A program made the translations under genes and the position numbers. Shown here piece after piece: positions 17,388 through 25,889 of a DNA stretch of 64,000 nt (within the stretch, counting starts at the first letter, position 1; each line of letters begins with the position of its first letter). Origin of the DNA: Sebaldella termitidis ATCC 33386. Its GTDB lineage: Bacteria; Fusobacteriota; Fusobacteriia; Fusobacteriales; Leptotrichiaceae. The stretch covers positions 1,302,001 through 1,366,000 of the forward strand of contig NC_013517.1 of NCBI RefSeq assembly GCF_000024405.1, read 5' to 3'. The notes beneath the pieces were generated by a model. That model was not told the DNA's origin. It saw only the letters and a program-made list of their open reading frames with translations, and made no database searches.

Positions 17388-20168
17388 ATGAAAAAGTTAT
17401 ATGAGGAAGAAGAACTTAGAACCAAATCATATTATGAATTATACGAAATAGCAATGGCAGAAAAATTAATAGAAGCATATATGGAGAATCCCACAAGGGA
17501 GCAGCTGATAAATATAATTTTGAAATACAGAGGACTAAAGGCTTCTAATGATATAAACATATATAATGAAAACGGACTTCATTATGTTCAGATGCTTTTT
17601 GATACAAGGCTTGCAGGAAAGCTGCATCATGAATACAGAATAAAAATTCCGCATAAAATAATAATATATAAAGGCTTTGACCTGACAAGGGAAGATAATT
17701 ACAAGATAATAATCCCGGAATATATAAACAGCGGGAATGTATTTTTGGTAAATGCCAATAATTATCTGTGCGGAATACTGAGTCTGGAAAAGGATGTGGA
17801 TTCAAGAGATGCATATTATCTTACGAGCAAACAGGAATTTATGAGACTGGATGATTTGCAGAATAATAAATTTTCACTTTTGTTTTTTAAAGAAGCTGAT
17901 GCAGTTTTTCCTTATAATTTCTACAATATGCAGGACGGAAAAGAGAATGAACTGTATCCTTTTAAGCTGGATTACTATAAGGTAGATATAGAAAGCTTCG
18001 AATACAGAACGCCGGAAGAAACAACAGCAACTTTATGCATAGATTTCGGGACTACTAATACAGTGGCCGGGGCTTACATAGACCAGAATTACGTGAGAGA
18101 TCTTCCGACTAATGATATCTTAAACGGAAATATAAAATTAAATGAGATAAATTATGTGAAATTTCCTGACGGTGAAAGAGGGTTCAGTATCATTTATCCT
18201 ACACTGGCATATGTGGAGGACTGCAGAAATCCTAAGAATATAAAATTTCTTTTTGGACATGATGTCACAAAGAAGCTTGAAGCCAATGACTACATCGTAA
18301 ACGGGACATTATTCTACGGACTGAAAAAATGGGTACATGATAAAGAGGAGAAGGAAAAGGTAGTGGATGAATTCGGAAATATAAGGTATATCCCGAGAAA
18401 AGATATTATCAGGGCATATTTGAAGTATGTAGTGGAAAGAGCGGAATATCTTTTTAAATGTAAATTTAAAAGAATACATGCTTCCAGTCCTGTAAGGCTT
18501 AAGGAGCAGTTTCTTAATATGTTTCAGGAGATTTTTACTATTGAGGTGGATGAAGCAGTAAATGAGAAAAAAGTAATATCTGTAATAAAATCGGGTGATG
18601 ACAAGAATAGTGCCGAACTTGAGAAGAAGTTTGATAATGAAACAGGAGAAGCAGGAAAGAAAGAGGTAATATCAGAAATAGAAGAGGTAGAAATAGAAAC
18701 AGTAACAGGCAAAAAGGTAATACAGGAATATGAAATAATACGTGACAAATCAATGGATGAAGCAATTGCAGTGCTTTATAATACAATAGAATCACAAATG
18801 CGATCAAAGGATATACGGGAAAATCAGGAATATAAAGCGCTGATAATAGACTGCGGCGGAGGAACCACTGATCTCGCAGCCTGCAGATTTACTGTAGGAA
18901 ATACACAGAATGTGGCGTTTCACCTGGATATAAGAACAAGCTTTGAAAACGGGGATGAAAATTTCGGGGGAAATAATCTTACGTATAGAATAATGCAGTA
19001 TCTTAAAATAATTCTCGCGGGTAATTATACTGAGAGAAATATAGATATGAATTATCTGCTGCCGTTTGAGACTGATATCATTTACAGAATGGTCGATGAT
19101 TTGGGAGTTAACGGTGTATTTAAGACACTGCAGGAAGAATACGACAAAGCAGAAAAAATTATACCGACAAAATTTTCAAAATTTGAGAATAAATTAAGTG
19201 ATGAATATAGAAAGATAAAAAATAATTTTTATCTTTTATGGGAAGCAGCAGAAAATTTGAAGAAAGAATTTTTTAAAAGGGACGATACTTTGAGAACAAG
19301 ATTTGATAATTTTAGAAATTTTGAGAAAAGCAATGATTTTCATATCACTGTCTTAAAATCATGGAACCTTCATATTTTGGAAAACGGTCTGTTTAGAAAA
19401 GAAACTGTTTATCCTGCAAATATATTTACAATAAAGGAAATGGAGAAGCTGGTAAAGATAGATATTTACGGAATGCTTAAAAAATTTCTTAATACATATT
19501 ATGAAGAAGGGCTTCTGTATAATTATGCATTAATTAAGCTTAGCGGACAGTCTGCAAGAATAGGTGTATTTCAGGAGGTTTTAAAGGAATTTGTTCCCGG
19601 AAGGCAGATAGAATTCAAAACAAGGGGCAGCGATGACGAAGGATATGATCTGAAGCTCAGCTGTCTTGACGGAGTGATAAAATACCTCGATTATAGAAGA
19701 TTCGGACATATGAATGTAGAGATAATCAATGAAATACCTCTTGTTCCGTATTCGGTCTGGGGCGAAACATATAAGGGAGAGCCTGTGGAGATAATAAGGA
19801 CTTCGCGTCGTGCCAATGAAAATCTGGGGTATATAGATAAGGTTTCTTCTGTGATAGAATTGAAGCTCTATCTGAAAAATGTAGAAGATCAGATGAAAAA
19901 AGAATTTGTTTATAAGAATGATATTGATTTTGTGGATAAAGATGTACAGCCTATTATACATGAGCTTCGTGAAAAAATCAGCCAGAATGAAACGGATAAT
20001 GTACCAAACGGAATAACGAGATTTCTGGTGTATACTGATGAAAACTGCTGGGGATTTTATGTCTGTCCCATAAGAAGAAGGGATGATCAGATATATATGG
20101 GAAAACCGGAATATTATCCATTTGAAAATGATCTGAATGAAATTAGTTTTTTTGACGGGGAGCATTAA
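17388..20168 (+). CDS. Large Hsp70-like ATPase
   Basis: 926 aa. An N-terminal domain of about 210 residues of unknown fold precedes an actin/Hsp70 ATPase. Phosphate-1 motif CIDFGTTNTV is at about 217, phosphate-2 motif IIDCGGGTTDL at about 486, and the adenosine motif KLSGQSARIG at about 717. A Glu-rich insert lies before phosphate-2. There is no classic DnaK substrate-binding domain, so clients are probably bound by the extra domains. It is the natural partner of the J protein at 10374. With no ClpV in view, an attractive inference is that it disassembles contracted sheath, or folds effectors before loading. Confidence 0.82.
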   Translation: MKKLYEEEELRTKSYYELYEIAMAEKLIEAYMENPTREQLINIILKYRGLKASNDINIYNENGLHYVQMLFDTRLAGKLHHEYRIKIPHKIIIYKGFDLTREDNYKIIIPEYINSGNVFLVNANNYLCGILSLEKDVDSRDAYYLTSKQEFMRLDDLQNNKFSLLFFKEADAVFPYNFYNMQDGKENELYPFKLDYYKVDIESFEYRTPEETTATLCIDFGTTNTVAGAYIDQNYVRDLPTNDILNGNIKLNEINYVKFPDGERGFSIIYPTLAYVEDCRNPKNIKFLFGHDVTKKLEANDYIVNGTLFYGLKKWVHDKEEKEKVVDEFGNIRYIPRKDIIRAYLKYVVERAEYLFKCKFKRIHASSPVRLKEQFLNMFQEIFTIEVDEAVNEKKVISVIKSGDDKNSAELEKKFDNETGEAGKKEVISEIEEVEIETVTGKKVIQEYEIIRDKSMDEAIAVLYNTIESQMRSKDIRENQEYKALIIDCGGGTTDLAACRFTVGNTQNVAFHLDIRTSFENGDENFGGNNLTYRIMQYLKIILAGNYTERNIDMNYLLPFETDIIYRMVDDLGVNGVFKTLQEEYDKAEKIIPTKFSKFENKLSDEYRKIKNNFYLLWEAAENLKKEFFKRDDTLRTRFDNFRNFEKSNDFHITVLKSWNLHILENGLFRKETVYPANIFTIKEMEKLVKIDIYGMLKKFLNTYYEEGLLYNYALIKLSGQSARIGVFQEVLKEFVPGRQIEFKTRGSDDEGYDLKLSCLDGVIKYLDYRRFGHMNVEIINEIPLVPYSVWGETYKGEPVEIIRTSRRANENLGYIDKVSSVIELKLYLKNVEDQMKKEFVYKNDIDFVDKDVQPIIHELREKISQNETDNVPNGITRFLVYTDENCWGFYVCPIRRRDDQIYMGKPEYYPFENDLNEISFFDGEH

Positions 20169-20291
20169 AAAAATATAGGAATCTGTAAAAATAAAATATA
20201 CTTTAGAAGGAAAAATTATATTGATTATAGAAAGTATTGAATTGATATCAGAAGGAAAGGAATGGAAAATAAATTACTTTAGGAGGGATGA

Positions 20292-21848
20292 ATTCTGGAA
20301 AAAGATCTGAAATTTAATAGTTTGACAAATATTAAAAATGATAGAACTGAAAATATATCCGGTTCAAATAATGTCAAAAATATAAAGGATAAAGTTTTAT
20401 ATGCTGCCAAACAGGCAAAAATAAGAATAAATAATAAGGTATGTGACATTAAAGATTTAGATTTCAGCATAAATAAGGAAACATGGAAACATGATTATCT
20501 GGAAATGGAATTTACTATACAAAATCAAGAGGTAGGAAAGTATCATTCTTATATCTTTAGTCTGGATAATCAATTAGAGATAGAGCTTAACAGGATAACA
20601 GAGTCTGGTAATGAAGACTGGAAAAATATATTTTACGGACCTATAGAAAATATTGATATTGAATTGTCAGCTGGAGAAAGAGCAAAGTGTAAAATAAAAA
20701 CTTATTCTGAAAGTGTAAAGATGGATAAAATAAAAAAATACAGGTCGTTTTTAGATCCAGAAATTACATATAAGAAAATAGCAGAGATAATCATGGAAAC
20801 TTATGAACTAAAATATAAATTAGCTCCGGAATTAGAACAATCAATAAAACATGTATATATACAAAACGGAGAAACAGACTGGCAGTTCCTAAAAAGAATA
20901 TTATCAGATGTAAATATACCTTTATTTAGTCATTTAAGCGAAATTTTATTTGGTAAAATAAACAGTGAAGAATACCTTATAGATTTAAGCAGTTCTATTT
21001 ATGGAAGAGGAAGAGAACTGGGTAATATTTTATTTAAAGTAAATGGAACAGATCCTTACAACATTGGGGAAAAAGTCAGTGTGCAATTTGAAGAGGACGG
21101 ACGTAATATGGTAGGGACAAAGCTTGTTTCAAAATCGTATTTGTTTATAGAAGATAATTATATAAAGTGTAAGTGTGATTTAGTAGATACAGGCGGTTTC
21201 CATAAATATGAGAAGTATGAAAATAACACTTTCATAGGAAAGAGTATAGAGGGGAATGTAATAGAGGTAGTAAATTCTGATGGTATAGCAAAACTCACAT
21301 TGGATTTAACACAAGGCTTGAAAAAATGTATAAAAGATGACAGTGAAGAAGCATATATTGATGTATATGCAGGAAAATGGCAAATACCGTATGTGACACC
21401 TTATAGTTCCAGTAATACAGGTTTATTTTGTACGCCAGAGAAGGGGGATAATGTGAAGTTGTTTTTTGGAAGTAATAATGAAGAGGATATTTATATTCAG
21501 GGTGCAGTGAACAATCCTGGGAATGGCCGTTTTTCAGATTATGAAAACAGAAATTTTCATGTAAATAATTCAGATTTTAATATGATAGTAGCTAAAGATA
21601 ATTTTTCCGTGAATGCAGCATCTTCTATTGTATATTCATCTGAAAATATAACAGAATCTGCAAAAATTATTTCAAATAATTCGGAGAATCATGTGGAAAC
21701 TGTGAGAAATGATAAAACAGTAATAGCTAAAAATATTAATCATACAGCTGCAAAGAATACTACTATAAAATCAAATGCCAATACTTCTATAACTGCTAAT
21801 GGAGTATCAACAGTGAGTGGCGGGCAGAAAGTAAATATAAACGGTTAA
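20292..21848 (+). CDS. VgrG/gpD-like spike protein
   Basis: About 518 aa. An N-terminal phage gpD-like domain includes the QNGETDWQFLKRIL signature, also seen in LysM-like tail-hub proteins. A gp5-type OB domain follows (about 330-400: IPYVTPYSS...GLFCTPEKGDNVKLFFGSNNEEDIYIQGAV). The tail is repetitive and Asn/Thr-rich (TAAKNTTIKSNANTSITANG), as in beta-helical needles. It should form the trimeric tip that carries the PAAR-like protein encoded downstream. AGGAGGG at 20281-20287 is followed in this frame only by ATT (20292) and CTG (20295); the first TTG (20322) lacks a ribosome site. A -1 slip from an overlapping 29-codon ORF (20221-20310) is another possibility. Confidence 0.8.
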   Translation: MLEKDLKFNSLTNIKNDRTENISGSNNVKNIKDKVLYAAKQAKIRINNKVCDIKDLDFSINKETWKHDYLEMEFTIQNQEVGKYHSYIFSLDNQLEIELNRITESGNEDWKNIFYGPIENIDIELSAGERAKCKIKTYSESVKMDKIKKYRSFLDPEITYKKIAEIIMETYELKYKLAPELEQSIKHVYIQNGETDWQFLKRILSDVNIPLFSHLSEILFGKINSEEYLIDLSSSIYGRGRELGNILFKVNGTDPYNIGEKVSVQFEEDGRNMVGTKLVSKSYLFIEDNYIKCKCDLVDTGGFHKYEKYENNTFIGKSIEGNVIEVVNSDGIAKLTLDLTQGLKKCIKDDSEEAYIDVYAGKWQIPYVTPYSSSNTGLFCTPEKGDNVKLFFGSNNEEDIYIQGAVNNPGNGRFSDYENRNFHVNNSDFNMIVAKDNFSVNAASSIVYSSENITESAKIISNNSENHVETVRNDKTVIAKNINHTAAKNTTIKSNANTSITANGVSTVSGGQKVNING

Positions 21849-21871
21849 TGGTTTTGTCGGTTAGACAAAGA

Positions 21872-21879
21872 GGGGGGGG
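21872..21879 (+). repeat. Eight-base poly-G tract after the spike gene
   Basis: An uninterrupted run of eight G lies 24 nt after the spike-gene stop, next to a TTTGTC/GACAAA hairpin (21854-21869). Such runs are very unlikely by chance in AT-rich DNA and are a common form of slipping repeat. It lies in the 103-nt gap before the Sel1 lipoprotein gene. Confidence 0.7.
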
Positions 21880-21951
21880 CTGTAGAAAATTATAGTAATG
21901 CTTTGAATTATGAATAGATGATATTCTATAACTTCTTGAAAGGTGGAAAGG

Positions 21952-22797
21952 ATGAAAAAAATATATAGGTTACTGTTGCTATTTGTATTGATACTGTTCA
22001 TATTATCGTGCAGCGGTCAAAACGATGAGGAAATCAAAAAAGTGATAGAAAGAATAGAAAATGTATCAGGTAAGACTGATGAACAAAAATACACGGACTT
22101 ATATGTAACAGGGGTATTATGGGAGAATAAAGATGTAAGGACAGCAGAAAAGTATTATCTGGAAGCGGCGAAGTATAAAAAATCATCATATGCAGATATA
22201 GGGAGAATGTATTACAGGAAGGTAAATAAAAAAAAGGGTATAGAGAAATATAAAGAAGGGTGGAAAAATGGGGATTCGGAATCGGCGAACGAATTAGGAA
22301 TAATTTATGACAGATATGAAAAGAAGCCGGAAGAGGCGGAAAAGTGGTGGAAGCTGGCAGGAGAACAGGGAAATGCTAGTGCTCAATTTAGTTTGGGGCT
22401 TATGTATGAAGAAAAAGGAGAAATATCAAATTCTATTAAATGGTATAAAAAATCAGCAGAACAAGATAATATAAAAGCACAATATAATTTAGCACTATTA
22501 TTTAAAGAGAAAAATATGTTAAAAGAAGCAGAATATTGGTATGGAAAAGCTGCAGAATCAGGAGATACAGATTCACAAAATGGATTGGGAATAATTTATG
22601 AGAAAAGACAAAATTATATTGAGGCAGAAAAATGGTATAAAAAATCATCTGAAGGTGGAAATAAAAATGGAAAATACAATTTGGCATATTTATATGAAAC
22701 TATTTTTAAAGATTTTGAGAAAGCTAAAATACTATATTTGGAATTAGATGATAAAAACTCTATGGAAAGAATAGAAAATATGGAAAGGGTAAAATGA
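21952..22797 (+). CDS. Sel1-repeat lipoprotein
   Basis: About 281 aa. A lipoprotein signal peptide (LLLLFVLILFILSCSG) has Cys in the lipobox. It is followed by five or six Sel1-like repeats of about 36 residues with the hallmark 'A..WY.KAAE.G...AQ..LG..Y' (WWKLAGEQGNASAQFSLGLMYE, WYKKSAEQDNIKAQYNLALLF). Such proteins act in protein contacts at the envelope. It lies between the spike gene and the PAAR-like effector gene, 1 nt from the latter. It may be an immunity or loading partner of that effector; lipoprotein immunity proteins next to toxins are common. ATG 21952 is chosen for the signal peptide start. Confidence 0.75.
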   Translation: MKKIYRLLLLFVLILFILSCSGQNDEEIKKVIERIENVSGKTDEQKYTDLYVTGVLWENKDVRTAEKYYLEAAKYKKSSYADIGRMYYRKVNKKKGIEKYKEGWKNGDSESANELGIIYDRYEKKPEEAEKWWKLAGEQGNASAQFSLGLMYEEKGEISNSIKWYKKSAEQDNIKAQYNLALLFKEKNMLKEAEYWYGKAAESGDTDSQNGLGIIYEKRQNYIEAEKWYKKSSEGGNKNGKYNLAYLYETIFKDFEKAKILYLELDDKNSMERIENMERVK

Positions 22798-22798
22798 A

Positions 22799-24055
22799 AT
22801 GTTGATTGAAAATATAAATAATAGATATAAAATAATGTTCTCTCCAGACGCAGACATTCAATATTATAGTAGTATAAAGCCAAAAGAAAAAGAAAAATAT
22901 ACAAAAATAGAACTCCCAACTGACGAATCCTATACCTTAGTATGTGACGGAGCAGGAATAACATGTAGTAATCATATTACAATAGCTAGTTCTCCGACAA
23001 ACTATTATTCTCCTAATTCTCCAATGACAGAAATGCCTTTGACGTATACAGGTTTTATATTACAGGTATTAAAACCGCAGGCAAGATTTATGGGCTTAGA
23101 ACCAATGGCATCAGAATTAGATCATTATCCTGAGAATTTTATACTGGCAAATAAAAGTATAAAGTGTAAAAAAACAGGTGAAAAATGTAAAATAAAGCCG
23201 CAAGTATGGAAAAATACTTCAAATAAAATATATTTTAATGGATATGCAGCATTAGTGACAGAAAAAAGTACAATAAAATGTTTGGAAGATGAAAGTGCTG
23301 AGATAATAATAATAACTAATGGTCAGGATATTAGCAGTGCAGAAGTATTACGTACAAAATTTTTCAATTCAATTGGAGAAAGACCAAACCATAGTTACTT
23401 AGGTAAAATGACGTGGGGATCTTTAAAAATATCCGGCGGTGCTAGTCAGGTGACTATAGGAACCGGTTTATGTCTGACTATAGCCGGCTGTGTTTTAAGC
23501 TGGTCATTAATAATAAACGGGGGAATAACTATAGTTGATGGAGCAAGAGATTTTACAAGCGGAGTGGCAACTTTTTTCTCTGATGAAAATATAGACACCC
23601 AAAAAGTTATGTTAGATAATACAGTAGGGAAAGTATTTACCCCGGAAACCGCAGATTCAGCAAATAATTTTATAGATAACACATATAAAGTAAACGGATA
23701 TGTAAGTATGATATTAACACCTGTTAAAGTACAATATAATGTAGCCCTTTCAGAATCAATTGCACCAGGAGCCCAAAATGTAATAAATAAAACAGGATAT
23801 GCAAGAATAGTTAACAATGCTGCAGCACAACAAAATTGGGGGCAATATGATAAATTAATTAGTAATGCACCAAAACCTGAGATAATAGGAAGTGATTTAT
23901 CTTATTTAACGCTTACTGGTATTGCAGAAGATCAGGTAAATACTTTCATGGAGTCCAGTACTAAAACAATGGAGACTCTAACATCTCAAGAGAGATTTGA
24001 TCTTGTGCTGCAAAGAGAGAATGACTGGTATATTAATATAATATCGGGAAATTAG
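22799..24055 (+). CDS. PAAR-like (DUF4280-type) tip protein with hydrophobic effector-like C-terminus
   Basis: 418 aa. Residues about 45-180 have the cysteine-rich layout of DUF4280 PAAR-like tips: LVCDGAGITCSN, a hydrophobic middle, IKCKKTGEKCKIKPQVWKN and a KSTIKC strand. Residues 210-262 are Gly/Ile-rich helices (GASQVTIGTGLCLTIAGCVLSW...GGITIVDGARDFTSGVATFF) like the membrane-active DUF4225-type segments of pore-forming effectors. The last 150 residues are polar and unrecognised. It would sharpen the spike and deliver its C-terminus into a target. It is encoded just after the spike and a lipoprotein, ahead of two candidate immunity genes. Toxicity is inferred. Confidence 0.65.
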   Translation: MLIENINNRYKIMFSPDADIQYYSSIKPKEKEKYTKIELPTDESYTLVCDGAGITCSNHITIASSPTNYYSPNSPMTEMPLTYTGFILQVLKPQARFMGLEPMASELDHYPENFILANKSIKCKKTGEKCKIKPQVWKNTSNKIYFNGYAALVTEKSTIKCLEDESAEIIIITNGQDISSAEVLRTKFFNSIGERPNHSYLGKMTWGSLKISGGASQVTIGTGLCLTIAGCVLSWSLIINGGITIVDGARDFTSGVATFFSDENIDTQKVMLDNTVGKVFTPETADSANNFIDNTYKVNGYVSMILTPVKVQYNVALSESIAPGAQNVINKTGYARIVNNAAAQQNWGQYDKLISNAPKPEIIGSDLSYLTLTGIAEDQVNTFMESSTKTMETLTSQERFDLVLQRENDWYINIISGN

Positions 24056-24062
24056 GTGAAGT

Positions 24063-24863
24063 ATGATAAAAGCTGATTTAGCGAATTTTGACCAAAAAAA
24101 GTATCATGTAGAATATAAAAAACTTACAAAAATATATGAAGAAAAGGTGATTGATAAACGAGCTACAATTTGTACAGTAAAAAAGCTGGGAAGAGTAAAT
24201 TCAGAACTTTTTGATATTGGTGTATATGAACAAAATTTAAGAATAGATTCATATGATAATTTTCAGAGAAAAATCGAAGAATCATTGCTGGATATTTTAT
24301 TTTTAAGGATTGATAAAAATTTTAATTTATATAAAGTATTGAATAAAGATTTGATATATAAAAAATTGAAAATTATAAAAGAAATGTCTGAAAATATTGA
24401 TTTTTTAGAAATGGATTTTAGTATTTTAAAAATTGAAAAAATATTGGAAAATGATGATTATTTAAATTTTGTAATAAGAAAATATAAGTTTTATGATTGT
24501 TTCTTTAGTGAAATTTATACTGGATTTTACAAAAATCTACGTGGTTTTCTAAAAGGAAATGAATATGTAACAGATTTAATGCCCAACATAACAATTCCAC
24601 TAAACTTAAAATTAGAGGAAACAGGCTTGAGAAAATATCAAATAACTGGAGAATTGGATACAATAAAATTATCTGAATTGAATTTTTGTGAACAAATAAT
24701 GAAAAAAACGGGCTTAAATATCACAAAAATAGAATTATTTTATAAAAATGATATTGAAATGGATGAAAATAATATAATTAGGAATTCAAAAAAGAAATTT
24801 ATACTGGAAGCTGATAATAAATTTTTACATGGAAGAGAGATTAATATAAAGGAAGAGGTGTGA
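24063..24863 (+). CDS. Unknown protein, candidate immunity or adaptor (paralogue A)
   Basis: 266 aa, soluble, AT-rich codon use (many TTA, AAA, ATA). No known motif. It shares a layout with the next protein: a strand/helix N-half with FNLYKVLNKD (compare NNEIEEILNKKE), a central helical part, and a strand block with PNITIPLNLKLEETGL (compare PEVAIPVELKFKIKKL). The two thus look like distant paralogues. It starts 7 nt after the PAAR-like gene. That position suggests immunity or effector loading. Neither role can be shown from sequence. Confidence 0.55.
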   Translation: MIKADLANFDQKKYHVEYKKLTKIYEEKVIDKRATICTVKKLGRVNSELFDIGVYEQNLRIDSYDNFQRKIEESLLDILFLRIDKNFNLYKVLNKDLIYKKLKIIKEMSENIDFLEMDFSILKIEKILENDDYLNFVIRKYKFYDCFFSEIYTGFYKNLRGFLKGNEYVTDLMPNITIPLNLKLEETGLRKYQITGELDTIKLSELNFCEQIMKKTGLNITKIELFYKNDIEMDENNIIRNSKKKFILEADNKFLHGREINIKEEV

Positions 24864-24866
24864 TAT

Positions 24867-25700
24867 TTGGAGAAAAGTTATTTTTTAAAAAGCAGAACTG
24901 AGAAATACTATAACAGATACAAAGTAAGTGATATACTGGAAATTAAAAAAAAGGAAACCGGATATCTTGTTCAGAATTATGAAATAGATGTAAAAGGAAA
25001 AGGAAATAATATTTTGGATTTTAAATTATGCCATGGTGAAAAAAGGATCTGCGAACTGAATTTTGAATTGGAAATGACAGATAGATTTGAAAGAGAAAAT
25101 AATAAGTTTGTTTTAAAAATAAATAAAAACAATGAAATAGAGGAAATATTAAATAAAAAAGAAATGGCTGATAATATTGACAATAAATTATTTCAGTACA
25201 TGGAAGAAAATATTGAGAATTCTGGAAAAATAATGGATCTAGTTTACTTATATAAAAAACAGCTAGAAAATAAAGGAGAATTAGAATTTTTTATGAATAC
25301 AGAAGGAATGAGTTCATATTTTTTCATTAATATTTTTGATAAAGAATACTTTGAAACGAAAGAAACAAAAATAATAAAGTACATAGGAAATATAGTACCT
25401 GAAGTTGCTATTCCGGTTGAACTTAAATTTAAAATAAAAAAACTGACAGAAAATGAATTACTTTTGTATTTTACATCTGATTATAGCGGAATGGCAAGTT
25501 ATGCTAATATAGTATCAGCATATAAAGAATATCTGCAGCTTCCTGAATATGAAAAAATTGAATTTTATCTTGATATTAAAGGGCAATATACAATAGATAC
25601 TAAAGAAAATAAGCTGAAAAAATATAATGTTCTTAGAGAGCTCAGTCTTGGTGATAATACATACAACAGGCAAATAATAGCAGAAGGAATTTGGAGATAA
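24867..25700 (+). CDS. Unknown protein, candidate immunity or adaptor (paralogue B)
   Basis: 277 aa, soluble, TTG start behind GGAAGAGG. A distant paralogue of the preceding protein by alignment of the 'N.eI..iLNK.e' and 'P.v.IP..LK' blocks. It is lysine- and glutamate-rich with no signal peptide or membrane segment. It is the last gene of the spike/effector cluster; a 189-nt gap follows before the adaptor genes. Tandem diverged copies next to a toxin-like gene often reflect stacked immunity genes, but an effector chaperone is equally possible. Confidence 0.55.
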   Translation: MEKSYFLKSRTEKYYNRYKVSDILEIKKKETGYLVQNYEIDVKGKGNNILDFKLCHGEKRICELNFELEMTDRFERENNKFVLKINKNNEIEEILNKKEMADNIDNKLFQYMEENIENSGKIMDLVYLYKKQLENKGELEFFMNTEGMSSYFFINIFDKEYFETKETKIIKYIGNIVPEVAIPVELKFKIKKLTENELLLYFTSDYSGMASYANIVSAYKEYLQLPEYEKIEFYLDIKGQYTIDTKENKLKKYNVLRELSLGDNTYNRQIIAEGIWR

Positions 25701-25889
25701 AAAATGCTTTTGACAGCTTCCTGATTGAGAAAAATATTAAATTAAAAACAAACTCAAACATATTGTATGTTTTAGCAGAATTTTCTAGAGCTGTCCGCTC
25801 TTCATATAATTGATTATTTGATAGTATTTATAGAACTAATCAATTTCTGCTTAAGCATAAAGTATACAATATTAACGAAAGGGACACAT

